This document shows, one piece after another, positions 1 to 11,579 of a stretch of DNA of 64,000 nt (its first letter is position 1; each line of letters opens with the position of its first letter). This DNA is from Tetrastigma voinierianum (lineage: Eukaryota > Streptophyta > Magnoliopsida > Vitales > Vitaceae), in assembly GCA_016808115.1 (NCBI GenBank), contig JAEQBH010000899.1, positions 245,113-309,112 on the forward strand. The letters run 5' to 3'. The notes beneath the pieces were generated by a model. It made no database searches. It was not told the DNA's origin and was given only the letters and a program-made list of their open reading frames with translations. A program made the position numbers and the translations under genes.

Positions 1-489
1 TCGTGGAGTTATGTTATCTTCAGCTACGCCATGACAGGCCGTGCTAGGGAATGCATCTAGAGGGGGCGATGTACTCAAAAAGAACTTTTAGTACCGCTCT
101 CTCCATTTTTCCCTCTTTTTTCTTCTCTTCTTTTCCTTTCTCTTCTCTCTTCTCCTTTTCCTTCTCCTTTCCCCTCCCGTCGCACTCTCTTTCTTCTCTT
201 TCCTTCCTTTATCTTTCGAGATTTTTTTTTTTTAAGAAGAAGAAGGTTGCATCGCTTGTTCCCGAGATGTAAGGGATGACACTGCTGATTGTAACTTCTT
301 TGAATCAATTGTTTCTTTTGAAATAAAAGAACAAGGTAGAAGTACATGAATTTTATTCTCGAGGTGTACTTTCGTGCATTTACCGATATGCCTGCTTTTT
401 TATTCATATGATATTAAACAAAGTAATCAACGAACACAATGCATCGGTTATCCTAAAGTCGATGATACTTTATTAAAGATTACAATTCG
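1..489. other. No gene; downstream flank of a gypsy element with a CT-rich tract
   Basis: This stretch lies beyond the integrase end of the minus-strand gypsy element. It would belong to its 3' untranslated region, with the 3' LTR falling outside the window. A long pyrimidine tract (about 101-230, CT-rich on the plus strand) gives serine- and phenylalanine-rich or lysine- and arginine-rich frames that are low-complexity artefacts. I see no LTR-like match to 5813-6456 here. Confidence 0.5.
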
Positions 490-1735
490 AGGTCTATTAA
501 TATAATCGTTTGAGGTGCTCAGCGTTCCAAGAGCGAGGTAGAATTTTCCCTTCTTCCATCTGGAGTTCGTAGTTGCCAGGTCGGACCACGCGTGACACGA
601 TATAAAAGGCCTCTCCCGCTGGGTCCGCCTTTCCATGTGTAGGATCTTCCTCGCTGCATAAGCTTTTAAAACTAGTCGCCAGGTTTATAACTCCCCGGGC
701 TCGACCTTTGGTCATGCGACTGTCGTCCCTCCTTTGGTGTACTCCGTGCGCTCAGACCCGATCACGCTTTCATCTAGAAAGCTCCAGTTTAGGCGAAGAG
801 CCTCTTCGTTTATGTTCACGCTTACAATTCAATCCTTAGTGGATTTTAATCCGATTCGACAGTGGGGCTACCGCCTTAAGGCCAAAGGCTCGAGCCAATG
901 TGGTCTCCTCGAAAGGTCGACTCTGCGGTAGTTCTCAGATGCCCATAATACGTCTGGGGAGGTATTCTACCCACTTTCCTTTGTGCCTTCCAACTTGGTC
1001 TCCTCAATGTCGCTTTGCTGGTTCCTGATGGTGACTTCATCATCCATTGATCATGGGATTGAGATGGGGGACAAGTAGTAGTTCCCATCCCGAGCTCCTA
1101 TGCGTAAATCCCTCGAACTTAGGATTGCCGAATTGTTTCCCATCAGCCCGACACCAAGGCCTTCGAGATACCAACCCGGCATACTATGGAACGCCAAACG
1201 GTCACAGACCTTTGTTCTCGTGATAGTAGCCAAGAGCTCCTATTCGCTTCCATTCGTGAAATAATCCAATCGCTACGACGAGCACTTGCATCGCCCTTTC
1301 CAATAAGGTGGGTCCCAATATGTCCAACCCCACCATTAAAAGGCTATGGGCTTCGTAACCGACGCTGGTTTGATGGGAGGAGAGGATTTCGCGTGTTCTC
1401 GACAAACTTTGCATTTTTCTCGACTAGTTCGCTAAGGCTCGAGCATCAGGGCCAATACATTCCCGCCTCAAGACTTTTCCCGCGCACCCGAGCCTCCGAT
1501 GTGATTTCCACATACGCCTTCATGTACTTCTCACGCAGCTCCAAGGCCTCTCCCCCGCAATGACCCAGGATGCGTGAAAACCTCGCTTATAAAGGGCTCC
1601 CCAACGACAGGAACCCAAGCAGACCGACCCAAGCTTTGATGCTTTCCTTCGTCGCTTAGCAAAGAGTCCTTCCACCAAGTAGTCCCAAATGGGGTCCATC
1701 CAGCCTACAGACGCGGATGTGAGAGATCTCTTCAT
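490..1735 (-). pseudogene. Gypsy integrase remnant
   Basis: Several minus-strand frames together retrace an integrase that inserts retrotransposon cDNA into the genome. The zinc-binding side comes first, with DPIWDYLVEGL and GALYKRGF (1735-1520). The catalytic core start GLDILGP with RAMQVLVVAI follows (1414-1202). Next are relics of the core centre, with RDLRIGARDGNYYLS (1233-1051) and the ETT/IGIRTTA-type stretch (1088-876). The C-terminal motif VVRPGNYELQMEEGK followed by LPRSWNAEHLKRLY (715-490) closes it. At least four frame changes are needed, so it is dead. The residues fit Tat-lineage gypsy elements. Confidence 0.85.
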
Positions 1736-1951
1736 CGCTGAGGTCTACTTTAGGCTCAGCTGTTGCTCACAGCGCTACCTACTGAGTCTCTGGGAGGTCA
1801 CGCTTTACTAAGGCATCCGTCGCGAATTCCTCCTCAGCTTCCTCGTATGTGTCCGATCCGACCAGACGAACTTCTTAAGTAATTCCCGTACCTCTTGAGG
1901 TATAGATCATTTTTTCGCCTCTCAAGCCAGAGGAGTCTTCTATTTGTTTTA

Positions 1952-2158
1952 CTATCGCCGAGTCGCCGTGATACTTCTACCGATCAACTTCCATGGAACG
2001 GGGCGAAGGTTAAGCCCAACTATGACGGCCTCATACTCCCGGGCCATATCGAGGCTCCTAACTCCAAATCTTAGCGCATACTTGATATCTATTCTTCCGA
2101 AGAGGTCAAAATTAGACCTAAGACCTCCCTTGAGCATCAAGGCCCCATCTACGAACAA
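1952..2158 (-). pseudogene. Second (archaeal-type) RNase H domain remnant of the gypsy element
   Basis: The 68-residue frame opens with FVDGA, the first catalytic segment of RNase H. It continues with YALRFGV and EYEAVIVGLNL, the second helix of the fold. In autonomous Tat elements this domain lies between the canonical RNase H and integrase, as it does here. The middle of the domain is missing or out of frame, so the copy cannot be active. The retroviral type is the alternative, but the A-RFG...EYEA-I-GL wording favours the Tat-specific extra domain. Confidence 0.75.
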
Positions 2159-2613
2159 CCTCCAAATGTGGGAGGCTCGAACGTCATTGAGTAGCTTCCA
2201 AGCCTCCGCTTAAGGTGAATTCCATGACGGTCCCCACAAGATCCGCCCTTTTATCAAGGTTTTCTGCTTGTATCTCGATGTCGAACTCGCTTAGCCTATG
2301 GCCCACTTCATCAAATCTTCCGTGAGGTCTCGGTTTCAGTAGCACTTACTCACTGGACATTCTCGTTTGGGATCAACGGTATGAGCTCGAAGGGCGCAGA
2401 GTTTTCTGCCACATTACCAATGCCAAGATTAATTTCTCCATCTGCAGGCCTTTTCTCTCAAGCCTCTCATAGCTCACCGCAATAGTAGGATCGCTGCACT
2501 CTCGCTTTTGTCTCTAACTAAGACGGCGCCGGGCTGAGAAATCAAACGTCGTGACACGCAGCAAGGAGCCCTCTGGTGGACTTACTAAAACTGGGGAGAG
2601 CTCAGATAAGTTT

Positions 2614-2960
2614 TTAACACTGTGAATGCTTCTTCGCAGTGTGCATCCCATTGAAGTTGCTTTTTAGAACCTCGGAAGAAGGGTCGACACTTATCGCCGG
2701 CCTTGACACAAACGCTTTAGCGCATCTATTCTTCCGCCAAAGGCCACGCGGCGCATGTAGAGCAATAACTTTATCTGTCTCTGGTTTGCCTCTATTCCTG
2801 CTGTTGACTATAAAACCCAAGAATTTTTCGCTACGAGACTCAAAATGACGGTCGGATTCAACTTCATGTTGTACTTTCAAGAGTCTGAATGCCTCACCAG
2901 CCGCCATGGTTGATTTTAATAACATGTCGCCTATACCCATAGATGTCCTCTATTTGTTTC
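2614..2960 (-). pseudogene. Gypsy reverse transcriptase remnant
   Basis: The minus-strand frame contains IGDMLLKS where active gypsy elements have a (Y/I)DDMLVKS catalytic box, so one of the paired aspartates is lost. It continues with KFLGFIVNSRNRG, the conserved block after the active site, and ends with FNGMHTAKKHSQC, a decayed form of the F-W---CE-AF start of RNase H. The domain order agrees with the neighbouring protease upstream and RNase H downstream. The fingers region (about 2960-3700) is too decayed to frame. Confidence 0.75.
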
Positions 2961-3902
2961 TCGAACATCCCAGTCACCACCCTGTGAGGTAGCTCCTACG
3001 GCTGGCCAAAGGCATTTTCGATAGCAATAGGTCCCTTGCCCCGTGACGAATGAGGTCTCTTGCCGTCTGATCCATAAGTCGGATCCCGGGCTTCAGCTGA
3101 GGCAGAAAGCATCCGTTTTAAGCCGAGGAGTTCATGGCTCTGGCCGTGGCGTCTCACTTATGAGGGGTCGATCCGAGGTAGAGGGAAACTATCTTTTAAG
3201 TATTCTCAAGCTGACGTCATGAACAATGCAAAAAGTCGCCATTTTCCATTTGTTTTGACGAAAAATGACGCTGGCCAACCATTCAAGGTATTCCACTGAT
3301 CAAGACTGCCTTCTGAGGAGCTCGCGACCTCCCATTAATCGCTATCTTCTCTGGGCAAACTTCTTCTTTTTGCTTAATTGGTTTGAAGGATGGATCAGTT
3401 AGTCCGTGAGGGATTATTGCGGGTCAATCCTCTACATGTCCTCCCGTTTCCATAAAACATCCTTGTTCTCATTTCAAGAAGCTAGATAGCGAGGCTTTCG
3501 AGGTCTTCCACTAGCTTGGAAACCAAACAACATAGGCGAGGTGTCTGTGGTGATCAGTCCAACTGTATAGGTTATAGGCTCCCAAATTTCTTCCGAGGTT
3601 CAGTCGAGTGTTTACTCCTGCCTCGCATGTCGAGTTCATCCACATATATGCTCGCCAACCGCTTGGTCGCTCAATGATGCCGAGTAACATTCTCAGCCAC
3701 GCTACCGGTCTCCTTTAAACCATTCCTACTCCCGCTTCTTCAGGGTGGGAAACTTGATCACCGTGGGTGATAAGCTTAAAGTGATGCATTTTACGGTATT
3801 TTCTAGAGAGGCCCCGCCAATAACACGCTATGTCAGAGGCTGCCCGCTATGAGAAATCTTACCATCAAGTGTTACCGCACTGCGGGTCTCCCAAAGTGAA
3901 GA

Positions 3903-4094
3903 CTAACTCATCGACCTCAAAGGCAAGATTTTTCCTCCGCAGAATCCTCTCGTGTGGGTGTCGACCGGTTCCAAATTTTCTCCTCCGGCGCCCATCTTGT
4001 CAAAAGCTGATGCAAAGATGATGTCAGTCGAGCTCTCATTGTCAACAAGGACTCGATGGATTCTTTTGTTAGCCATAACTACCCTTATCACCAA
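3903..4094 (-). pseudogene. Gypsy aspartic protease remnant
   Basis: The frame reads RVLVDNESSTDIIFASAFDKMG, then LEPVDTHTRGFCGGKILPL. The VDNESSTDI segment corresponds to the VD-GSS-DI active-site loop of Tat-lineage retropepsins, which cleave the gag-pol polyprotein. The catalytic aspartate is present, but the Gly of the loop is changed to Glu and the flanking frames are broken. It lies between gag and reverse transcriptase, as expected. Confidence 0.8.
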
Positions 4095-4829
4095 AGGGTC
4101 GTCGTGGGTGTGTTGACATCCCTCCAGGTCTGAATCCGAGAAGGTTATGGCAGTGTCGAGTCAACGGAGTTTGGACACTGCTTGCACCTCCATTACCTCT
4201 CCTGACCTGATACCACACAAATGAGCCTTCCCCGCTCTGACCGGACTCCCCTGCACCTCCCGCAAATCCTCCCCCGAGATCACATAGATTTCCAAGGGCC
4301 GCTGTGTCGAGTCAGTCAGCGTCGAGGTGGTGGCTGCGCCTGATCCTCGGACTCTCTCGCAGGCTATGTAGCCGCGCGGAAGATACCCCGTCGAATCAAG
4401 TATTCTATTTCGCCCGAGCTATATGCATTCGTCTCACTCGATGCCCGTGGGTCCCTATGGAACCTTACGCACTGTACATTTTCTGTCAGGGTCTCCGTCC
4501 TCATCTAGGATGGCTATCTCAGAAATTTTTCATGTAGTACCTCGCTCAAGACCTGTGATACCGTGGCCATCGTGGGGGGGTGGAACCCCACGAGGTGAAT
4601 ACCGCCGCCGTAGAGCTCTGCCTGAGATGGTCCCAAGCGGTCTCCCGACGCCCTCGCCCTTAGGATCGTCATCCCTTCGGGATCTCTCTCGGTCTTTTTG
4701 TCTCCAGTGGCTTCGCCCCGTTGCCGCCGCTCCCTCAAGCCCTCAGGGGCTGGAAGAGCCTCTCTTGGATAAGAGGGCTTCTTCATTCGCTAATGTACCC
4801 GCTACAGCACTTCAAATGGCATGCTTACC

Positions 4830-5408
4830 GGTGATTCTTCAGACGGAAAACATTAAGTCTCACCCAGACCCCCAGCCCAACGACGGCTACGGTGATGGCG
4901 AACTTCATCCGGAACATCTACCTTTAATGACTCGCGTTGAACCTCCGGACATAAGACCTCGTGCTTCTTGTGGGTTCTCGCTTATGAAACGTGCCAAGGA
5001 TAACCCCGCTCCTCGTATGTCCCGGCTCCAATGGCAGAGACAAATGAGATGGAGAGCCTCTAAACGAAGAGATCGACGATGGTGGAGCCTCGTTAAACCG
5101 CCAAATGCGTGACTCCAGCGCGATAGCCGGCTTTGCACCGCACGGGTCTTGATATCCATGTAGCTCCATTTGGTTCTTATAAGTATTAAGATGGTCAACG
5201 GATCCTCTGCTCTATCGAACGCTCTTTATTCAAGATCCTCGAACTTTGCTAGAAGGGGGAAATGTAGCACTTCTACCGTGAACGAGGACTCGCCTTGTCG
5301 CACTGTGGTGTCCATAGAGTCTGGAGCTCGGCCCTTTATGACTTCCTTCATGTGGCTGAGCTCCTGTTGGATGCCCTTGAATCTCTGCTCCCATGATCGC
5401 TCCCCCAT
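4830..5408 (-). pseudogene. Gypsy gag (capsid) remnant
   Basis: The start at 5408 gives a helical N-terminus (QQELSHMKEVIKGRAP) followed by FTVEVLHFPLLAKF. Overlapping frames then give MELHGYQDP, FNEAPPSSISSFR, LGTFHKREP and SYVRRFN. These match the retrotransposon gag capsid domain of Tat-type elements, where a W-N-LP--SI-SF core is followed by an L-QG--E-LR-YV-RF-- helix. The reading is split over three frames. The large plus-strand frame over 4423-5112 is its antisense shadow. Confidence 0.8.
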
Positions 5409-5795
5409 TCCTTGCTGAGGAGGGGTTGGTTCATCATTTTCGATGTTCCCCCCGAGTATTGCTTCGTTGCGCTCCTCTCTGGGGGTTAGGTGAGGCTCGT
5501 GCCCCCTTGGCCCTACCGATTCTACTTTTATTTCGCTCTCTGGGAGGGCTTCAGGTGTGGTCGTTCTTCCCGAGGGGTGGTATCAGGACTTCGGGCCCGT
5601 CGCACTTCCGCGGCTGCATTACGTCTCGTGAGTTGCTCTAATTCCCTTTATCAAGCTGCTATTGCGAGACCGAGTGCCTCCATCTCGCTTATGTTATCGC
5701 GTATAGTTTCCAACGCTACCGGGCAGTGAGGTCGGCTATCTACGCTTGCTCTGTCGGTCTTGCATTCGGGGATTAGCATGGCTCCCGCCAGGCCC

Positions 5796-5810
5796 GAAGC
5801 GCTGATACCA
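5796..5810 (-). other. Primer binding site of the gypsy element
   Basis: On the minus strand this reads TGGTATCAGCGCTTC. Its first nine bases match the primer site complementary to the 3' end of plant initiator tRNA-Met. It sits just inside the presumed 5' LTR and upstream of gag, which fixes the orientation of the element. Confidence 0.65.
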
Positions 5811-5812
5811 TC

Positions 5813-6456
5813 GCCATCAGAGATAAACTTTTATTTTGTAAGCGAAACTATCGCTCCGCCGCATCGCCGCGCCAAACCTGATGATGCTTTTTCAACCTGA
5901 ACTAGGGTCGAGCGTGCCGAATCGGCCGACCGTCCGCCGCTCCGATGTCGGATCTCCGCAAAAACAAGAAATAAAGGATCGGCGAGGGCTCGCCGTTGCC
6001 TTCTTCCGATGCCTAAGCCGGCTTTTTTCCTGGGTGGGAAGAGAAGACTAACTGCTTAGGGGATGAAGATTTTTTTTTTTTTTTTTTTTGTACCTTTCAC
6101 CGTTGGGGTGGCCTAGTATTTATAGTGGGTGATTTTCCCAATTTGATGGTGATAAGGACTTCTTATCGATGGGAGAGATTTTCTTTCCATTCGCAAATGG
6201 GATTAATAAGGGATAATTAGAAACTGCTATCGGGAATTCATTCTACTCCCTTATTGGTGGAGATTTGATTCGATTTAGGCAGATATGGGCTCTTTCGGGC
6301 TTCTCTCTGTGGTTTGGCCACCTTGGGATGATAGAAACTTGGCTCCGCTTAGCTCGCGCCGTGAGCCGCTACTTTACTGGGCCTCGCGATAAGTCTTCTT
6401 TAATCCTGGGCTGACTTAGGGAGTGGGCTCAAGGCGTTTATTTTTAAGCTCAATCA
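5813..6456 (-). repeat. 5' LTR of the Tat-type element
   Basis: The LTR is bounded on one side by the primer binding site. On the other, the sequence becomes the repeated block A exactly after ...CTCAATCA, which on the minus strand gives a TGATTGAG start. It holds a TATA box on the minus strand (6117-6124) and a long A-tract (about 6070-6090). The partner LTR is outside the window, so the ends are inferred and may be off by several bases. Confidence 0.6.
6117..6124 (-). promoter_or_regulatory. TATA box of the LTR promoter
   Basis: The minus strand reads CACTATAAATACTAGG, a good TATA match about 300 bp upstream of the primer binding site and inside the LTR. It is the expected retroelement promoter. 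Confidence 0.55.
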
Positions 6457-6939
6457 ACGACGATGATGATAATTGAGATTTAGGTGAATTCAATACGATG
6501 CATTCAATGGTTGATCATTTACCACCATAATTTAATTGTTATGCCTAATTCCATGATGGTTTCTAGTGATGGCATAACAATTATCGAAAAGCTAGAGTTT
6601 GGAGTTTGAAATGAAGTTCAGTGTTTATAATTAACATGGCTCTAACCTGAGATTTTTTTTTATATGCATATATTCGAGCTTGCATCGGGTTCGATCTTTA
6701 TAAAGTGCGCACTTCGAGTTTCTCAGGACACCTCGAATATACTCTAGTAGTTTTCGGACTTGTTTAGGTATTTTGTAAGAGCACTCTGGCTGTTTCGTGA
6801 GTTAAATGCGAACTACTCAAACGAGAGACCCTAAAGTTACAAAACTTAAGACAAAATTGTAATTTTGTCCAAAAAGGGGGGCCAAAAGGACATGGATTAA
6901 GAAGATTTGAGGCCAAAATGAAATAAAGGAAAATTTAAT

Positions 6940-6947
6940 TATAAATA
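6940..6947 (+). promoter_or_regulatory. TATA box in the solo LTR
   Basis: TATAAATA sits about 220 bp inside the LTR, preceded by a purine-rich stretch and followed by a short Lys-rich frame that I do not consider coding. Confidence 0.45.
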
Positions 6948-7619
6948 GAAGGAGTTATGGGCTTAAAAGCAACAAAGAAAGTTAACCCAAAAAATGGGTT
7001 TTATTTGAGGGCCAAACATGGCCTTAGCAAAATGCTGGTTTTAAAAGACCAGCAAGTTGGTCTCATTCAAGGAGGAGAAAAAATCGTGAAGGAGGAGGAG
7101 AAGAGAAGAGGAAGAGGAACAAGATGGAGGAGCCAAGATCAAGCCAACAAGGTATGGAACTTGGGATTTTTGTATGGAAACTGAACTTAAGTATGGAATT
7201 GTATGGATCTATGGAATTTTAAGGCTTTGTATGGTTAATAGCTTGTCCCCAAAAGCTAGGGTTTTGATAGAATTGCAACCTAACCTTGGATTTCTTGCAA
7301 ATAGGGTTGATAAAACCCCATATGGTACAAGATAAGTATGAAATCCTCCGTTTGAGGATGGATTCATGTTAAATTGTAAGTAATTGAGTTAGGGTTTAGA
7401 ACAAACCCTAACAAATCTTTGTATTTGGTTTGTGTATGGGTTATAACCCATATTAGAATGGTATTGGGAGAAATTCATGGAAAGGTTTTGAAAGAAGATA
7501 AGAAGTGAAAGAGGATTTGAGTAGAAAAGAGAGGTCAAGATGAATTTGGAGTGGTCTTGACATGTATATGGAATATAGAGTTGATAAGGTATCAAAATAT
7601 AAAAACGTGAAAACACATT

Positions 7620-7740
7620 CTGGGCAATTTTCGCGGATATGTACCGTACACCTTTGAACATGTACCGTACATCTTGTGTTCTGGCTATTATTTTTGGTTA
7701 ATATGTACCGGTACATGTTAGACATGTACCGAGACACTGC
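7620..7740. repeat. Cluster of GTACCG/GTAC palindromic repeats in the solo LTR
   Basis: The motif ATGTACCG(TACA) appears four times in about 100 bp, including one perfect palindrome, ATGTACCGGTACAT (7701-7714), and a nearby ATGTACCGAGACA. They lie inside the long LTR, downstream of its promoter. Confidence 0.6.
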
Positions 7741-8704
7741 TCTCGCTTCCCAAGCCACCTCCGCCAGATTTTGGCCATAACTTGCTCATTTCTTATCCGA
7801 TTTGAGTGATTCAAGTGGCTACGTAAATAGACTCAAGGAGAACAAACATAAGAATAGGCATCACCAAATTTGATCCTAAGTGGCCTAAAAATTCACTCAA
7901 AGTGGGGCCATGTGCAAGCCACCTCGTTCCATTTTGAACATAGAGCAAGACGGATCAAGCCGACGATCCTGAGTTTCGTGTCTGAATTGGGTGATTCCAG
8001 TTGAATAGAACCTTAGCACCTTATCTTTAAAAGAATACAATTACCTAGAGTCAAACATGAAGTTAGGATCCCGGAAAAATTAGTACGAACTGTTATAGTG
8101 TAATCCAAACTGACTAGTTTGGCATGAAAATGCCATAACTTTAGTTTGGATGATCCGATTGGATTAATTCCACTTCCTAAGTAAAGTAGATACATAGAGG
8201 AATAAGAATATATGAATGAGGTATGATTTCATAGACATCATACTTTACAAGTATATGGAAGCTATGCTAATAGGCATGAAACAAGGAAAATATAGAAATG
8301 CAACATGTATAAATGTGCGATGAAACATGAATGTGATATGGAAAATGAAAACGAACCGAAACATGAATATGAATATGAAGTAAATATGTCAGCGAACACA
8401 GACAAAGTTAAGTTATATATGATTATTATCACGTAAAATGATAACAAATGATAGGAAATATAAGGAATTATATATGAACGAGTATATACGAAATGGGTAT
8501 ATGAATGAGTACATGAATAGTATAGGAATGAGTATACGTGAATGAATATATAAATAAGTATACATGAATGAGTGTACGTGAAAGAGTATATGAAATAAGT
8601 ACATAGGATTGAGTATATCTTTGAAAAGATAATACGAAAGTGAAATCTGGAATTGAATGTGATTATGATCTATTATGAATGCTAATTGTGAAATATATAT
8701 ATAA

Positions 8705-8790
<86 letters not shown>

Positions 8791-8900
8791 TGAATTATTG
8801 TTATTCAAATGTTTGTCTTACATAAAATGACATGAACATGTAATATGATTGTGATAAGTTATGAATGTTATTTAGAAATATATATATATATATATATATA

Positions 8901-8940
<40 letters not shown>
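8705..8940. repeat. Two (TA)n microsatellites
   Basis: Pure AT dinucleotide runs occupy about 8705-8787 and 8877-8940 inside the solo LTR. They are separated by about 90 bp that itself looks like a repeat of the flank (ATGAATGCTA... and ATGAATGTTA...). The Ile-Tyr frames here are artefacts. Confidence 0.9.
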
Positions 8941-8942
<2 letters not shown>

Positions 8943-9049
8943 AATTGAACTATAAGTGAAATTATCGTGATAAAAGTAAACTCGATTCAAATGTATTATC
9001 ACGACCAACATGACGGGATTCACGCCTAACCGAATTGGCCATGAAGGTA

Positions 9050-9630
9050 ATCGTACCAGCAATGCGAATCACATTGCTATCGGTCGACAAAATGCATGCG
9101 GATTCAACAAATCGAACTGGGTCGCGGAATGGCTTGGCAGCCATATGTGAGACCTGACATTGAATGAGATCACATCGTCGAATGACAAATGACAGATTCA
9201 ACAACCGACCGCCGTGAATGTCAATTCTATTGTCAAAGTGAGTCGGCACCGCGAATGCGAAATCACATTGCTACCGAATGACAAACATACAGATTCAACA
9301 AATCGACCACTGGAATGTCACCCTATAGCCATATGTGAGACTAAGTGATATTGAATGAGATCACATTGTTAATGACGACAAACGTATTGTGATTCAACAA
9401 TCGACCATGAATGTCAATTCTATAGTCAAAGTGAATCATACTGCTAAATGCGAAATCACATTACTACTGAATGACAAATGCATGATTCAACAACCGACCG
9501 CATGAACGTCAATTCTATAGTCAGCGGAATTATATCATAAATGCGAATCACATTGTTATCGGGAATCGACAAATGCATGTGATTCAACAATCGACCGCCA
9601 TGAATGTCAATTCTATAGTCATATGTGAAA
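9050..9630. repeat. Tandem repeat, about 96-bp unit, six copies
   Basis: GATTCAAC(A)A with the following CGACC...GAATGTCAATTCTATAGTC recurs at about 9101, 9195, 9291, 9391, 9483 and 9581, a spacing of 90-100 bp. Each unit also holds ATGCGAATCACATTG or TGAGATCACATTG. The array lies inside the solo LTR and is not coding. Confidence 0.85.
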
Positions 9631-9827
9631 TCACAAACCTAAATAAACAACTAGATTAAAAAAGTGTATTTGTATAAGTATCTTTTTTATACTGCACGAT
9701 ATTGTATAAAGACATTATTTCGTAAATGCATTTTGTTAAATGTAGAATGTTACGGTCTTTCAATTTGTTAAGTGCTTATGGATTGCCCTAAAAAGAAGTG
9801 TCAAGAATTAAAAAAGTCTAAATGGAA

Positions 9828-10060
9828 TAACACAAACAAAATGTTTTGGGAAGATAATTGAAAAATGCGCCTGAGTAAACCGGCTCCAAATTGATCACCA
9901 ACCGGCCAAGTCGATTCGGGGTCGACACTTTGAAAATAAAATTAATAAAACCAAACAAAATGTTTTGATTGAAAATACCGAGTAAACTGCCCACTTCTTT
10001 GATCCGCCAACCGAGTCGAGTAGGGGATTCGGGTCGCGACACTTTTGAAAATGAAAATTT
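9828..10060. repeat. Diverged two-copy tandem repeat of about 120 bp
   Basis: AACAAAATGTTTTG followed by GAGTAAAC, CCAACCG, GAGTCGA-type motifs, GGATTCGGGTCG(C)GACAC and TTTGAAAAT occurs twice. The unit ends resemble the LTR terminus at 10888-10901 (ATCGGGTCGTGACA). Confidence 0.65.
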
Positions 10061-11579
10061 AATAAAACGATAACTAAAAGAATTAAACGGGCATCCCGAA
10101 ACATGAAATGTATTTGCTAGCGAGTTGATTTACCGGTTTCAGCCGCATAATGATAAGAGTCTAATATGAATTGAGGTATTAGTCCGATCAATCTAACATG
10201 TATTTAATATGACTTTGATATGTTTCATTTAATACTGTAAGTATTATTTGTTTTAAACATGATCTAATATGATGATACATGTAGAAGATATGAATTGAAA
10301 ATCTGTAAAAGACATGATACATTAGGAAGTAATACGAATAAGATAATGATATGGAATCAAAAAGGCAAAATCTACATGTATAAAAATGATATGACGAAGA
10401 AGTCACACAAGAATAGACTTCGATATATGCATAAGTAAAAGTAAAAAGATAGCATAGCACTATTGTTATTGGTCAGCCATCGTCTATATGTTCCCACTGT
10501 GTTTAAAAGCCGAAGCACGGGTGTTCAACTGCAGGTAACGAAGAGGAAATAAAGAGGACAGACATTCCACACCATTAGCCGGGCCATCTCTGCAGATGTG
10601 TGCTCACCAAAGACTGCTCCGCGATCTCCGATGTTTGTATTAGATATGTATATGTATGCATTTGTATAAGAAATGGGACTTAGTAAATGTGTATAATTTT
10701 AATGGATACCACTCCGTGTAGTTCATTTGTAAATGTAAATGAGTGCTGGTTACTACAAAAAATCGCTTGCACACCACGATATATAAGTTCAAACAAAAAA
10801 TAAATAAATAAATAAATAAAAAAAGTCCCAGTATATGGTTTCGCACCCCGAAACCGGTTCGGATTTGCCAATCGGGTCTGACCGAGAATCGGGTCGTGAC
10901 AAGTTTTGTTTTTAGAATGAGTTTTTTTTTTCTTTGTGCGATATTTGGAGTCTCACATTAAAAAGTCAAAGAGAGACAGGTATCTCTTGCCTATAAAAAG
11001 GAGTCTCCAACCCTTTGAGTGAAGAAAAAGAAACCATGAGCCTCCCCACCAAAAAAATGAGATGTCCTAATGACTCTTAGTTAAAAATTTATTGAGGAAT
11101 AAATTAGAACATGTGTCTATATAATTTAGGTCATATTATTCTCTTAAGTTTGTTTTTTTAAGAAGACCATGGGTCTTCCCCCATATTGAGTGGGAGGCCC
11201 TAAGTGGTCTCCAAGTTTAAAGGTTTTTTTTTTAAAATAAGATGACCTTTGGGCAATTCGCTCTGGGCAATCTCGGGAAGACGATCCCGACTTCGAGTGC
11301 GATTTCAAATTAAAGGCGACTGCCTGTGAGTCACTGCCTATCACGTAGTTTTGACTTTCTTTTTATTTAAATTCCTTATTTTATATAATTATTTTTAATT
11401 AATTGTCTTGTATATATATTTAATTTATTTGCTTTTAATTAGTCATTTAATTTCTAATCTTATCATTTTATTTTTCTCAGAAGTATATTAATTATTTCTT
11501 TTTGTTTATTTAATTAAATTGGTTCTTGAAGGTTCTTTTTTTTTTGTTTAACAATTCAATTTATTTTTCTTTAACCCAT

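Larger units (their letters stand above)
490..6456 (-). mobile_element. Decayed Ty3/gypsy retrotransposon, Tat lineage (gag-PR-RT-RH-aRH-INT plus 5' LTR)
   Basis: Read on the minus strand, the order is 5' LTR (6456-5813), primer binding site (5810-5796), gag (5408-4830), protease (4094-3903), reverse transcriptase (about 2960-2614), a second RNase H (2158-1952) and integrase (1735-490). This is gypsy order, since integrase follows RNase H. The extra RNase H with its A-EYEA-I-GL pattern is characteristic of the Tat (Retand/Ogre) lineage. Every domain is broken by frameshifts and stops, so the copy is old and non-functional. The 3' LTR must lie left of the window. Confidence 0.85.
6722..10901 (+). 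mobile_element. 4.18-kb solo LTR inserted in block A (chromovirus Tekay/Del-like)
   Basis: Block B runs straight through this site, so the 4180 bp are an insertion. AGTTT flanks it on both sides (6717-6721 and 10902-10906), a 5-bp target duplication as LTR elements make. The right end ATCGGGTCGTGACA, with the left-end ACACCTCG, resembles plant Tekay/Del chromovirus LTRs. The expected 5' TG is not present and reads CT. A TATA box lies at 6940-6947. No gag or pol frames are found, so I infer a single long LTR left by recombination. A non-autonomous element is the alternative. Confidence 0.65.

Noticed and set aside
51..407. Ser/Phe-rich plus frame and Lys/Arg-rich minus frame
   Set aside because: Both are readings of one CT-rich tract and have no domain content.
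4423..5112. 229-codon plus-strand frame
   Set aside because: It is antisense to the gag remnant of the minus-strand gypsy element. It has no domain, and its Pro/Arg-rich composition follows the GC-rich gag sequence.
8413..8808. 131-codon Ile-Tyr frame, and similar frames at 8868-9062, 22319-22564 and 61747-61995
   Set aside because: They are translations of (TA)n microsatellites.
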